Assembly: GCA_027069135.1 (NCBI GenBank)
Contig: JALXFE010000588.1
Location: 1 to 64,000 of the forward strand
DNA length: 64,000 nt
Reading direction: 5' to 3'
Origin: Thermoanaerobaculia bacterium
Lineage (GTDB): Bacteria > Acidobacteriota > Thermoanaerobaculia > Multivoradales > JAHZIX01
Shown here: positions 26,873 to 37,200 of the stretch, piece after piece
Position numbering within the stretch: position 1 is the first letter of the stretch
How the letters are laid out: every line of letters begins with the position of its first letter
Program-made: the position numbers and the translations under genes
The notes under the pieces: model-generated
The model's input: only the letters and a program-made list of their open reading frames with translations
Database searches by the model: none
What the model was told of the DNA's origin: nothing

Positions 26873-28750
26873 GTGGCGACGGCCTGGGTGGGAGACGACA
26901 TCTTCATCACCTTCCGCAGCCTTGAGCAGCTGATCGAGGGCAACGGTCCCCGCTTTAACCCTCACGAGAGGGTTCAGGCCTTTACCCACCCTCTGTGGTT
27001 CCTCCTGCTGCTGCCGGCGCGCCTGGTCTTCGGCGATCCGATCCTGGGCGCCCTGGCTCTCTCCTTCATCCTTTCCCTGGCAACGCTCTTCTTGTTGGTG
27101 CGCTTGCAGCAGCGAGCGGGTGGCCCCGGGTGGCTGACCTTGGCCCTTCTTTTTTCTTCACGGGCTTGGGTCGACTATCTGTCGAGCGGCCTTGAAACGC
27201 CCCTGATCAACCTCTTGTTGACGCTATGCCTGCTGCGATGGCTGACGCTCTCCCGAGACCTCGAGGCGGCGGCCCTGGGCTCCGGCGGTCCATCGACCCC
27301 ATGGAATCGGCAGCTTCTCTCCCTGGTGACCCTCGCCTCTCTGGCGGTTCTTACCCGATTCGATCTGGCGATTCTATTGTTGCCCATGGCCCTCCAGGCC
27401 CTCGTGGATCTCCTGCGTGGCCGTCACCTGAGCCGCTGGGGCGCCGTTCGCGTGGTGGGGGTCGGCTCCCTCCCCTTCGTCGCCTGGAGTCTCTTTTCGG
27501 TGACCTATTTTGGATTCCTTCTGCCCAACACCGCGTACGCAAAGCTGGCGACAGGTCTGCCCCAGGCGGAGCTCTGGCGTCAGGGAGGGAGCTATCTCCT
27601 GCATTTCTCGGGCTGGGATCCGGTGGGCTTCGCCGTGGTGACGGCGGGACTGGGATGCGCTCTCTGGCTGCGGGGGCGGTGGCTCGCACCAGCCCTGGGT
27701 ATGCTCGGCTACGGGGTGTACGTGCTGCGGGTAGGGGGGGACTTCATGGCCGGACGATTCTTCGTTCCGCTGCTCGTTTTTGGCGCTGTAGCCTTGAGTG
27801 TCACCCTGGCTCGAGTTGGACGCCAACGGCAGGCGGTGCTCGTGCTGCTGGCCTTCACCGTGCTTTTCCCGTTTTCCCTCTTGAAGGGCCTTGGCCCTCG
27901 AGAGGATCGGTCGAATGTATCCGGCATCGTTGATGAACGGGGCATCTACTCCCGTCATCTCTCGTTGCTTTCCGTGCTCGAGAGGCCACCACCCATGCGT
28001 ATCGCCGTGGGGCCGATCACCGAAGCGAAGAGCATCGGGCGGTTGGGCTACGCCTCGGCGCTCGACCAGATCCTTATCGACCGTCACGGACTGACGGATC
28101 CTCTCCTGGCCCGTCTCGGGGCGCTGCGTCCGTGGCGTATCGGCCATTTCGAGCGCGCTATGCCCCGGGGCTATCGAGAATCCTTGGAGAGTGGAGACAA
28201 CCGGATTCGAAATCCCTACGTCCGATCCCTCTACGACGACGTGGTGAGCGTGACCCGAGGTCCTCTGTTCAGCGTCCGCCGGTGGCAGGCCTTGGTGCGG
28301 CTGAATCTGCGCCGAGACTTTCCCCGGTGCAGTGATCCACCCTGCCGGGATCTTCGGGTGTCGGTGCGGGCCCGGGAATTCTACAAACCCGTCTGGCCGA
28401 GCGCTTCCGGGGAGCTCTTTCGAGTCCGGGCCATGGGTACGCGGGTGATCGTCGCCGGTCGTTTCGATCTGGCCGACGACGACCCACACCAAACCGTGAC
28501 GTTGATCGTGCCGTCGAAACCGGTTCGGCGGTACTTACGCCCCGAGTTTCTGAGAGTAAGTAAGACCGGCGCCTCCCGGCAGGCTAAGGATTCGGAGGGG
28601 CGGTTTCGGCTGGTGATCGAGTTTCCCGACAAGGTACAGGCTCGGGCCGCTGAAGAATCCCTCTGCCTGGTGGCGGAATCAGAGTACGAGCATCCCCATA
28701 TCGTGGGCAGCTCCCGGCCCCCTTGCCGAGAGCTCCTTTATTCTCCCTAG
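26873..28750 (+). CDS. GT-C fold membrane glycosyltransferase (AftB-like)
   Basis: The product has about ten hydrophobic segments in the first 330 residues and a soluble C-terminal domain. The N-terminal G-D-D-I-F-I-T-F-R with F-N-P-H-E-R-V-Q-A-F-T-H-P-L-W resembles lipid-linked-sugar GT-C enzymes such as mycobacterial AftB. The acidic D-D is the expected catalytic site. The GTG used here (26873) lies inside the first membrane helix. The frame is open back to a CTG at 26801 overlapping the serA stop, which would restore a basic leader and full helix. The start is therefore uncertain. The substrate is unknown. Confidence 0.72.
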   Translation: MATAWVGDDIFITFRSLEQLIEGNGPRFNPHERVQAFTHPLWFLLLLPARLVFGDPILGALALSFILSLATLFLLVRLQQRAGGPGWLTLALLFSSRAWVDYLSSGLETPLINLLLTLCLLRWLTLSRDLEAAALGSGGPSTPWNRQLLSLVTLASLAVLTRFDLAILLLPMALQALVDLLRGRHLSRWGAVRVVGVGSLPFVAWSLFSVTYFGFLLPNTAYAKLATGLPQAELWRQGGSYLLHFSGWDPVGFAVVTAGLGCALWLRGRWLAPALGMLGYGVYVLRVGGDFMAGRFFVPLLVFGAVALSVTLARVGRQRQAVLVLLAFTVLFPFSLLKGLGPREDRSNVSGIVDERGIYSRHLSLLSVLERPPPMRIAVGPITEAKSIGRLGYASALDQILIDRHGLTDPLLARLGALRPWRIGHFERAMPRGYRESLESGDNRIRNPYVRSLYDDVVSVTRGPLFSVRRWQALVRLNLRRDFPRCSDPPCRDLRVSVRAREFYKPVWPSASGELFRVRAMGTRVIVAGRFDLADDDPHQTVTLIVPSKPVRRYLRPEFLRVSKTGASRQAKDSEGRFRLVIEFPDKVQARAAEESLCLVAESEYEHPHIVGSSRPPCRELLYSP

Positions 28751-28854
28751 GAAGTGGCTGGGCGGGCCGTTCGCCACGGTAGGAGCTGCTATATACTGCG
28801 AGCGCTTTCTTCGTCGCTGTCCACCCTGCCTGGCCTGTCTCAGAGGATCTTTCC

Positions 28855-31086
28855 ATGAATTCCAAGAACTCTCGCTTTTCGATCTCTGCCCTGATTCTTG
28901 CTCTTTGCTTGTCCATCGCAGCCACCGCTCAACCGGACCGTTCCCATCTCATCGCTTTGAGGTCCGGGATTCTCGACGTGGGTAGCGCAGCCCTGGCAGA
29001 TCCCTGGCAGGGAGAGCAAGACTCTCTGGCGAGTCGAGCGGCTCTGGCGTTGGTGAAATTCGAAGCTCCGGCGACGGCGCCTCAGATGGAGGCTCTGGCC
29101 GGTGTAGTGGAACGGATCTACACCTACCTTCCCCACGACACTTTCCTGGTACGTCTTCGTCGAGGGCCATTAGCGGTGGAGTCCATTCCCGGGGTGCGCT
29201 GGGTCGGGCCCTACCGGGCGGAGCACAAGATCTCACCGACGGTAGCTGCCGTCGCCGAACCATCTTCCGGTAGGGACATCCCTGCCAAGGTTGGCCGACT
29301 TCCGTTGATGATCCAGATCCTGCCGGACGCCGACCTGCCCGCGGTAGTGGCAAGAATCGAGGCCCTGAGAGGCTTCGAAGTCGTGGGCGTTGCAGCCCGG
29401 GAGCGCTTCTCGAGGATCCGGATCTTGGCGACACCTTCACGAATCGTCACTTCGAGGTCGTTTCTGGCCCAGCAGCCGGAGGTCTTCTGGATGGAGTTGG
29501 AGGGGCGCCGAGTGCTGCTGAACGACACTACCGCCTGGGTGGGCCAAAGCGGCACCGCCGGGGGCCAGGTGACGCCGATGTACAGCCATGGGATTTTCGG
29601 TCAGGGCCAGGTGATCGGTGTTCTGGACACCGGCATCGATCCCGACATCTGTTTCTTCCGCGATAGCGTCGTCGGGCTGCCGGCCAGAAACGAATGCGAT
29701 GGGGGGACGGTGGTCAATGCAAACCACCGGAAGATCCTGGCGGTGGATTTCCTGTGGCAGAACGACTGCAACGGCGGCATTAACGACTTCGAATGGGACG
29801 ACAACGGCCACGGAACCCATGTGGCGGGGACCGCCACCGGGGATTGGGAGACCACTCCGGGAGAGCGGGATACCGCGGACGGCATGGCTCCGGCGGCCAA
29901 GGTGGTGATCCAGGACGGCGGATTCCAGACCGACAACTGCGCCGATTTACCGGGCCTGGGATGTCCCGTGGTAGACCTCAACCCGATTTTTCAACAGGCC
30001 TACGACCAGGGGGCCCGCATCCACACCAACTCCTGGGGGGACCGGGAAAACTTCAGCCCTCAAAACATCTACAGCGCCGGCAGCGAGGATTCCGACGAGT
30101 TCATGTGGAACCACAAGGATTTCTTGCTGCTCTACGCCGCCGGAAATTCCGGCCCCGGGAGCGGCACTGTCGGCAGTCCGTCGACGGGCAAGAACGTCGT
30201 TTCCGTCGGCTCCACCCTGCGGGGTGCCAGCGCCGAAGCCATGTCGGGTTTTTCGAGCTGCGGCCCCACCGATGACGGCCGCATCAAACCGGATGTGACC
30301 ATTCCCGGCAGCACGATCATTTCCGCTCGCAGCGACGGCAACGCCACCAACAACAACTGCGGGGTCACTTCTTTGAGTGGCACCAGCATGGCCTCCCCGG
30401 GTGCTGCCGGATTCTCCGCCTTGATCCGGCAGTACTTCACGGATGGTTTCTACCCCTCCGGCACCGCCAATGTCGGGGATGGTTTCGTGCCGTCGGCGGC
30501 CCTGGTCAAGGCGGCTTTGATCAACTCCGCCCAGAATATGACCGGGGTCGGTGCGCCGATCCCTTCGAATTGTCAGGGTTGGGGCCGTTTGCTCCTCGAC
30601 AACGCTCTCCACCTGGGAGCGGAGACCCGCAAGCTCTGGGTGGAGGACGACGGCACCGGCTTTCCCAACGGGGGTAACGCGGCGCGGACCTTCAGCTTCA
30701 CCGTCCACAGTGATCAGGAACCCTTCAAGGTGAGTCTCGTTTGGACCGACTTTCCCTCCACACCGGCGGCCATCACGAACCTGGTCAACGATTTGGATCT
30801 GGAAGTGACAGGCCCCGGAGGTACGTTCTTGGGCAACGTCTTCACCGCCGGCCAATCCACCGCAGGAGGCAGTGCCGATCGCCTAAACACCGTGGAGCAG
30901 GTCCTTCTGGCTTCCCCAGCGGCGGGGGAGTACACCATCACGGTGCGCTCCTTCAACATCCCCAACGGCCCCCAGCCCTTCGCCCTGGTGGTGATCGGCG
31001 ACATGACGTCGAACAACACCACACCATTCTTTGCAGATAGCTTCGAATCCGGCGACACGACGGCCTGGTCAGCAGTGGCGCCCTGA
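28855..31086 (+). CDS. Subtilisin-like serine protease (S8), secreted
   Basis: The 743-residue protease has a signal peptide (cleavage after A-T-A near 25) and an N-terminal prodomain to about 235. The S8 catalytic domain has Asp258 in L-D-T-G-I-D, His319 in G-H-G-T-H-V-A-G and Ser511 in S-G-T-S-M-A-S-P. A beta-sandwich P/C-terminal domain covers about 600-720. The extreme C-terminus (F-F-A-D-S-F-E-S-G-D-T-T-A-W-S-A-V-A-P) matches the tail of the pentaheme cytochrome at 55873-57705, so it may be a sorting or surface-attachment signal. Confidence 0.93.
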   Translation: MNSKNSRFSISALILALCLSIAATAQPDRSHLIALRSGILDVGSAALADPWQGEQDSLASRAALALVKFEAPATAPQMEALAGVVERIYTYLPHDTFLVRLRRGPLAVESIPGVRWVGPYRAEHKISPTVAAVAEPSSGRDIPAKVGRLPLMIQILPDADLPAVVARIEALRGFEVVGVAARERFSRIRILATPSRIVTSRSFLAQQPEVFWMELEGRRVLLNDTTAWVGQSGTAGGQVTPMYSHGIFGQGQVIGVLDTGIDPDICFFRDSVVGLPARNECDGGTVVNANHRKILAVDFLWQNDCNGGINDFEWDDNGHGTHVAGTATGDWETTPGERDTADGMAPAAKVVIQDGGFQTDNCADLPGLGCPVVDLNPIFQQAYDQGARIHTNSWGDRENFSPQNIYSAGSEDSDEFMWNHKDFLLLYAAGNSGPGSGTVGSPSTGKNVVSVGSTLRGASAEAMSGFSSCGPTDDGRIKPDVTIPGSTIISARSDGNATNNNCGVTSLSGTSMASPGAAGFSALIRQYFTDGFYPSGTANVGDGFVPSAALVKAALINSAQNMTGVGAPIPSNCQGWGRLLLDNALHLGAETRKLWVEDDGTGFPNGGNAARTFSFTVHSDQEPFKVSLVWTDFPSTPAAITNLVNDLDLEVTGPGGTFLGNVFTAGQSTAGGSADRLNTVEQVLLASPAAGEYTITVRSFNIPNGPQPFALVVIGDMTSNNTTPFFADSFESGDTTAWSAVAP

Positions 31087-31101
31087 GGCGGGGGGGGTTC
31101 C

Positions 31102-31130
31102 GGAAGCCGGCTTGTAGCCGCTAGGCTTCC
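31102..31130. terminator. Hairpin between convergent protease and DUF349 genes
   Basis: GGAAGCC and GGCTTCC (7 bp, perfect) enclose a second small stem GGCT-TGT-AGCC. It overlaps the last codons of the leftward DUF349 gene and follows the subtilase stop by 15 bp. CGCTCTTTCT follows on the plus strand. The U-tract is weak. Confidence 0.4.
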
Positions 31131-34100
31131 CGCTCTTTCTCCAGCTTGGTGAGGTCCTTGAAGATCTTGTCGAAGCGCTTGGCGACTTTGGTGTCGGCTT
31201 CGCCGGGCAGCTCGTTCCAGCGCTCGCGAAGGCCTTCGAGCTTGCGGCGGGCCTTGCGGAATTTGTTTCCGGAGTCCGAGATCTCGGCCCCTTTGCGAAT
31301 CGTGTTGGCAGCAAAGGCTGCCTTGAGCTGGTTCGCCAGGTCGGCCAAGGAGGGCTCCGGAGCCTCTTTGGCGGCAGTGACCTCGGCATGGAGGTCGTCG
31401 AAGAGGCTCTTGGCACGCTCGGCGATGCTTTCACGTTTCTCGGCCAGAGCCTTGGGGTCGAGGGGCGTCCCTTCGAGGTTCTCCGGGTAGGCGCTCATGA
31501 GGGCCTTGCTGACCTTGGCGAAGCGTTTTTCGAGGTCGACCCGCCGCCGACTGGGAATTTCGCCTGCTGAGCTCCAATTTCCGAGGGCGGATCGTACGGC
31601 TTCCGCCAGGTTTTCGGGGACGCTGGGTTCCGCTGGCTCAGGTTCTGCCGCCGCTTCAGGTTCTGCCGCTGGCTCAGGTTCTGCCGCTGGCTCAGGTTCT
31701 GCCGCTGGCTCAGGTTCTGCCGCAGCCGTGGGATCGCTCGCTGCATCCGGCTCAACCGGTGCCTCCGACTCAGCTGCCGTTTCGGGTTCTGGGGCCACTT
31801 CGGGTTCTGGGGCCACTTCGGGTTCTGGGGCTGCTTCGGGCTTGGCCTCCGCTTCGGGCTTGGCCTCCGTCTCAGGCTTTTCGGCGGCGGAGGCTGCTTC
31901 CTCCGGAGTCTTCTTCGGGTCGGTGGCCGGGGCGGCCTCCTTCGGGGTCTGTTTTTTCGGCACGAGAGCCTCGAGCTCTGCGAGGGCTGCCTCTTTCTGC
32001 TGAAGGTTGTCCTCAAGGGGCAATTCGTCCCGGCGGGAACGCCGGTCGAAGAATTTGTCACAGGCTCCGCGGAAGCGTCTCCAGATCTGATCGGAGACTT
32101 TCCGAGGGACCGGTCCGACTTCCTTCCACCGTGCTTGCAGGCGTTTGAGCTTGTTGGTGGTGAGCTCCCAATCTGTGGATTCGGCCAGGGTCTCCGCTTC
32201 TTCACACAACGTGGTCTTGCGCTTCAGATTTTCTTCCCGCTCCTTGTCCAGGAATGAGAAATGCTCTTTCCGGAGGTTGAAGAATTGGTCGCAGGCGGCG
32301 CGGAACCGCTTCCAGACCTGGTCGGAGACCTTGCGGGGAACCGGGCCGAGAGCCTTCCACTCGGCTTGGAGAGCCTTGAGCTTGTCGGCGGTATCCCTCC
32401 ACTCGGTGGAGCCCGCCAGGGCCTCGGCTTGCTCGCAGAGAGCGGTTTTCTTGACCAGGTTTTCCTTGCGCTGTTTGTCCTGATCCTGGAGAAACACCTT
32501 GACTCGGTCCCGAACCTTCTCTCGCGCAGTCCGAAAGCGTTGCCACAGCTCCTCGGATTTCTCCCGTGGGACGGTGGCGACGGTCTTCCATTCGTCGGAG
32601 AGGGCCCGAAGCTCGCGAGAGGCATGGGCCAGATCTTCGGTCTCGATCAGAGCCTCCATGCGTTCGCAGAGGGCTTCTTGCAAGGGGACGTTGGCCCACC
32701 GCTTCCATTCCTCTTCCTGCTCGATCTGCCGAACCCGGGGGGTAAGGTTGTCCCGAGCGGTTTCGAGGTGCTTCTTGATGGCCGGCCAAGCTTCATGGGA
32801 GTGGGCGGCGCTCGACTCGCCCAACGCGGTGGTCGTTTCCCGGAGGGCTCTTTCCGCCTTTCGGAGATTCAACTGCTCCGAAGAGGTCATGCTGTCGAGC
32901 CGGTCGCAGAGGCTCTTGAGCCGTGCGACGGTTCGCTCCGGGTTTTCCGCCTTGTCCCCAGCCTTGGCCTTTGTGGCCCCAATAGAGGCTTCTCCAGTAG
33001 AGGCTTCTCCAGTGGAGGCTCCCGCAGTGGAGGCTCCCGCAGTGGACTCTGCATCAGCCGAGGCGGTTTCGGAAGTCTCGTCCACGGTCTCGGCGGCGGC
33101 CGGTTCGGCGGAATCCTCCGCCACGACGGGTTCTTCCGGCGAGGTCTCGGTGGGGGCCTCCCTCGGAGCAGAGTCGTCCTGGGGGGCTGCGGCTGCTTCC
33201 GGGGTGTCGGTGGCCACGGATTCCTCTGGCGCGTCCTCTGGCGCGTCCTCTGGCGCTTCCTCTGGAGTTTCTTCGGGCGCTTTTTCTTGGGGAGTCTTTT
33301 CCAGATGGGCCTTGAACCGTTGGATAAACCGTTCGCGAGCGCCGAAGAAGCGCTGGCCGAGCTCGTCGTCCTCGGCGGCTCCCATTTCTAGCCAGGCGCT
33401 GCGGGCGGCCTCGATACCGTCGCGAGCGGATTCCAAATCTTCCGAATCGGCCAGGGCCTCGACCTTCGCAATGAGCTCTTTCTGGCGCTCCTCGCGCTCC
33501 GCGGCTCGGGTCGGGTGCTCCTCGTCGCTGAGAGTGCCGAGCCGGCGGCTGGCTTCTTCTCGGACGGTCTTGACCTCTCCCTTTTCGGAAATTTCCAACC
33601 AAGCTTGGGGATCGTCGATGCGAGCCAGAGCCGCCAGGGCGATTTCACCGAATTGTTCGTGGAGAGCCAGCTGCTTGAGGGCATCCGGGTCGTCGAGGCG
33701 GGTAATCGCCTGCTTGCGCGTCTCGTTGTCGGCAGCGGCTCGAGCCACCTCGAGCAGATCTTCCGGAGTGGAGAGGCTGGCCAAAGCCTGCTTGCGGACG
33801 TCTTCAAGACTTGCCGTTCTGGCGACCTGGGCCAAGACCGAAGGCGCGGAGATCTGTCCGAGGGCTCGGAGAGCTGCCGCGGAGTCTTCGCCGACCGCCT
33901 CCTCGACCAGGAGGTGGTGGGCTCGTTCCTCGGCCAGGGCCTTGACCTTGGGGTCCGAGTCCGAACCGGCGACCTCCCGCAGCAAGTCGACATCCTCGAT
34001 CTTTCGGACGGCGATGGCCCGTATCTTGGTGTCGGTATCGGTACGGGCGATCTCCGCAAGAGTTTGCTTTGCGGATGGTCCCAACTGCCGGACGGCGTCG

Positions 34101-34159
34101 GCGCGTACGTCCGGGTCTGTGTGCTTCCAGTCTGGGCGAAATTTATCGAGAAGGCTCAT
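31121..34159 (-). CDS. Large DUF349 / HEAT-like repeat protein
   Basis: The 1012-residue cytoplasmic protein begins with HEAT-like helical repeats (about 1-215; D-P-D-V-R-A-D-A-V-R-Q-L-G). There are several DUF349 units with the pattern W-K-x-x-G-P-V-P-R-K-V-S-D-Q-V-W-K-R-F-R-A-A (about 450-720). Two low-complexity linkers are rich in Glu, Pro and Ala (about 280-380 and 740-850). A final helical module follows. DUF349 proteins lack a settled function. The linkers arise from short DNA tandem repeats and probably vary in length between strains. It lies 87 bp after the second Tricorn-like gene on the same strand. Confidence 0.85.
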   Translation of the reverse strand: MSLLDKFRPDWKHTDPDVRADAVRQLGPSAKQTLAEIARTDTDTKIRAIAVRKIEDVDLLREVAGSDSDPKVKALAEERAHHLLVEEAVGEDSAAALRALGQISAPSVLAQVARTASLEDVRKQALASLSTPEDLLEVARAAADNETRKQAITRLDDPDALKQLALHEQFGEIALAALARIDDPQAWLEISEKGEVKTVREEASRRLGTLSDEEHPTRAAEREERQKELIAKVEALADSEDLESARDGIEAARSAWLEMGAAEDDELGQRFFGARERFIQRFKAHLEKTPQEKAPEETPEEAPEDAPEDAPEESVATDTPEAAAAPQDDSAPREAPTETSPEEPVVAEDSAEPAAAETVDETSETASADAESTAGASTAGASTGEASTGEASIGATKAKAGDKAENPERTVARLKSLCDRLDSMTSSEQLNLRKAERALRETTTALGESSAAHSHEAWPAIKKHLETARDNLTPRVRQIEQEEEWKRWANVPLQEALCERMEALIETEDLAHASRELRALSDEWKTVATVPREKSEELWQRFRTAREKVRDRVKVFLQDQDKQRKENLVKKTALCEQAEALAGSTEWRDTADKLKALQAEWKALGPVPRKVSDQVWKRFRAACDQFFNLRKEHFSFLDKEREENLKRKTTLCEEAETLAESTDWELTTNKLKRLQARWKEVGPVPRKVSDQIWRRFRGACDKFFDRRSRRDELPLEDNLQQKEAALAELEALVPKKQTPKEAAPATDPKKTPEEAASAAEKPETEAKPEAEAKPEAAPEPEVAPEPEVAPEPETAAESEAPVEPDAASDPTAAAEPEPAAEPEPAAEPEPAAEPEAAAEPEPAEPSVPENLAEAVRSALGNWSSAGEIPSRRRVDLEKRFAKVSKALMSAYPENLEGTPLDPKALAEKRESIAERAKSLFDDLHAEVTAAKEAPEPSLADLANQLKAAFAANTIRKGAEISDSGNKFRKARRKLEGLRERWNELPGEADTKVAKRFDKIFKDLTKLEKEREA
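31641..31850. repeat. 18-bp tandem repeats encoding a Glu-Pro-Ala linker
   Basis: GGTTCTGCCGCTGGCTCA recurs four times with small changes. A related 18-bp unit, CTTCGGGTTCTGGGGCCA, recurs three times further on. In the DUF349 protein they give P-E-P-A-A-E and P-E-V-A-P-E repeats. The frame is kept because 18 is a multiple of three. Confidence 0.85.
33222..33265. repeat. 12-bp tandem repeat in the DUF349 gene
   Basis: TCCTCTGGCGCG is repeated about 3.7 times and encodes E-D-A-P / E-E-A-P units of the first acidic linker. A separate 15-bp repeat at about 32990-33045 encodes A-S-T-G-E units. Confidence 0.8.
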
Positions 34160-34246
34160 GAATCAGTCTCCACTTGCGTTTTGCGAGTGTCAGGGCAGGC
34201 GAGGATACCTTTTCACCGGGGTTCGGGTCCACCGTCGCGGCTGAAT

Positions 34247-37200
34247 TTACCAGGCGCCGGCCCGTGGATCAGTCTTTAGTTCGCCCAAGAGTACCTCGAC
34301 AGCCCGTCGGAGTTGGGCGTCTTCCCAAGAAGAAGTGTCTTGGATCGGCGGTTGGCGGACGAGAATGTCAGGGACCGCCCCGCCGTGTTCCATGTTGAGG
34401 TCGCTGCCGGCAACGTACCACCCTCTAAAGGGTAGCCGCACGAAGGCACCGTTGATCAGCCGGGTACCCCCGGTGGAGATGACGGCGCCGAAGGTGGGTA
34501 CCCCCACGACTTTTCCGCGCCCGAGAGTCTTGAAAGCATGGGCGAAAATTTCCGCGTTGGAGTAGGAGTCCTGGTCACAGACGGTGACCGCCGGGCGCGT
34601 CCAGGCCGCAAGAGGAAGGCGTCCCTGGGGATAGGCAGAGATCGTGGGATCTCCGCCCCGGGGCACCGTACGGGCATGGCGCCGCACGCTCAAGACCGCC
34701 ATCAGATAATCCGTGGTCCATCCACCCGGATTGGCGCGCACGTCGATGACCAGACCCTCTTTGCCATGGCCCGCGGTATATAGCGAGTGCTCGAATTCTT
34801 CGAAGGAGGGCAGGCTCATCCCTTGGATATGCAGGTAGCCGAGGCGTCCGTCGGAGAGCTCCTCCACCAACGCGACCCGCTGGCGCGTCCAGAGGTCGTA
34901 GCGCAGTTGGCGGACGTCTCGAATGGGTATCGGTAGGATCGTCACCGTGCGCTCGGAACCGTCCTCGGATCGGACGCCGAGGCGGACGCGTTCACCGACG
35001 GTGTCCGCGAAGAGGCTGTAGATGTTGATTCCGCTCTCCACCGGAGATCCGTCGACGGTGAGAATTCTCTCGCCGACCCGGAGGTTCACGTCGTGACGAG
35101 CCGCCGGTGAGTCGGGGAGCACTTCCCGAATCCGAAGCCCGGGGCCACCGGCGCCGGGATCGAAGAGAGCACCGGTCCAACCGGTGGTTTCCCCCGAATC
35201 CGAGCCGGGAAGAAAGTAGCCCATATGTGACGCGTTTAGCTCTCCAAGGAGGAGGTTCATGACGTCGCCGAAATCGCTTTCATGGGAGGCGGCCAGGGCC
35301 CACGGGCGGTATTTCTCACGCTGGCCGGGCCAGTCGACGCCGTGGAATTGCGGATCGTAGAATTGGTCCGCCAGGGCTTGCCAGGCGGAGTCGAAGACCA
35401 CCGCTGCTTCTTCTCGATGATCGACCGTGTACCGGGCGGCAAACGGCACCGGATCCCCGGCCTTGCCGTCGAGGGAGAGGCGCCGGATCCGGCCCTTTTG
35501 GCCGAGGTAGAAGAGGGTCGACTCAGCGACCTGGACCGCTTTGGGCTGGTCCTGGTTTTCGGTGAGGCGTTTCAGATCCTTGCCGTCCCAGCGGATGGAG
35601 TAGAGGTCTCCCTCCCCCTGATGATTTGCCGTGAAGAGGATCCGTTCTCCTTTGGGACCGGGAGTGACGGAGGTCTCCTCCCCGGGAAGGTCTGTGAGCG
35701 CGACGGCCCGTTCCCAAAGACCTTCAAAGTCGATATCAACCACCGGCGTCTCGGTGTTTTTCTCCGGTGTTTCGTCCTTGTCTTGGTCCTTGCTCTTGTC
35801 CCTTTCGCCTTCCTTCTTGAGGAGAGTCAGCCAGCCCCGCGGGCGGCGTTCTTGGTCTTCCCGGGTGAGCCACACGGACCAGATGTCGAAGGTGTCCTGG
35901 TGGCGGCGGCTCTGCCAGTACAGGCGCCGACCGTCCGGGGAGAAGTGGGGCTCGACATCGTCGTCTGGGTGGCGGCTGACGTTGTAGGGCTCCCCTCCTT
36001 CGACGGATTGGATCCAAATATCGTGGTTGAAGCTCAGGTCCGGGATCGAATAGGTGATCCACCGGCTGTCCGGGGACCAATGGAAGGCGGGGACGGACCA
36101 ATGCTCGAGGAGGGTGCGGGCGTTGCCTCCATCCGCGTCCATGACGACCAGATCCCCGGCGCCGCGAATATAGGCGATGTGCTCTCCGTCCGGTGAGTAG
36201 CGGGCAAGCTGTTCGGTCGTCTCGGTGTCCGTGAGCCGTTCCCAGGAAAGCTCGAGATTCTCAGCCCACGGTTGCTCGGCGTCCTGCCTCTGCACTCGGT
36301 AGAGGTCGCCGGTGCCGGAGCGGTAGGAGGTGAGGAGGAGTGCCTCGCCGTCCGGCGACCAGCTGATGTCGGATTCCGGCTCCGGGGTCGCCGAGACCCG
36401 GGTGGTCATCGGTGGGGCGATTTCCTGGTCCTCAGCGGAGAGGATGTCGGACAGGAAGACGTCCCCATGAACGATGATGGCCACCACTTCCGCCTTCGGA
36501 TGCACCGCCAGCTCTGTCGCGTCTTTGCGATCGAGGTGCCGTTCTACAGGGTTGACGACGAAATCCGCCGGCACCTGGATCGACAGGCGGTGGGGAGCTC
36601 CGCCGCGGGTGGGTAGAGTCCAGATGCCGTCCTCGAATTCATAGGCTAGAAGGCTGCCGTCCGCCGAGATCCGGGGAAAGCGGATGTCTGAACCCTGGTG
36701 GGAGGTCAGAGCCTGTACCTCGCCGCTGGTGATCTCCAATCGGAAGAGATTCTTGCGACCCTCTCGGGAGGATTGAAAGATCAGGGTCTCGGGGTCGACC
36801 CAATTCGGACGGTCATCGTCACCGTCGAAATCTGTGAGCTTTAGAAAGCCGTCCTCCCCCCGCCAAAGCCATAGGTCTCGGTTGGCGGCGCCCCGGTAAC
36901 CCCGCCGGGTCCAGCGCGTGCCGCCGCGGGTGAAGGCCAGGGTTTGACCGTCCGGCGACCAGGAGCCGAAGAGACCCAAGGCGGGCATCAGGAGCTGCGG
37001 TGTGCCGCCGGAGAGGGGCACGGTGTAGAAGGCCGTTCTGGATCGATAGGACTCTTCCCGGGTCGACACGAAGAGGACGGACTCACCGTCCGGGGAGAAA
37101 TCTACGGGCCGGTCCGAAGTCGAGGCGAAGGTCAGCCGTCGCGGTGCGGCAAGGCCGTCGGCAGCCATCAGGTAGACGTCGGCGTTGCCGTGTCGGTTGG

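Noticed and set aside
32261-34244. Plus-strand frames of 376 and 581 codons opposite the DUF349 gene
   Set aside because: They arise from the biased codons of the Glu/Ala-rich gene and consist of low-complexity Ser/Ala/Arg sequence.
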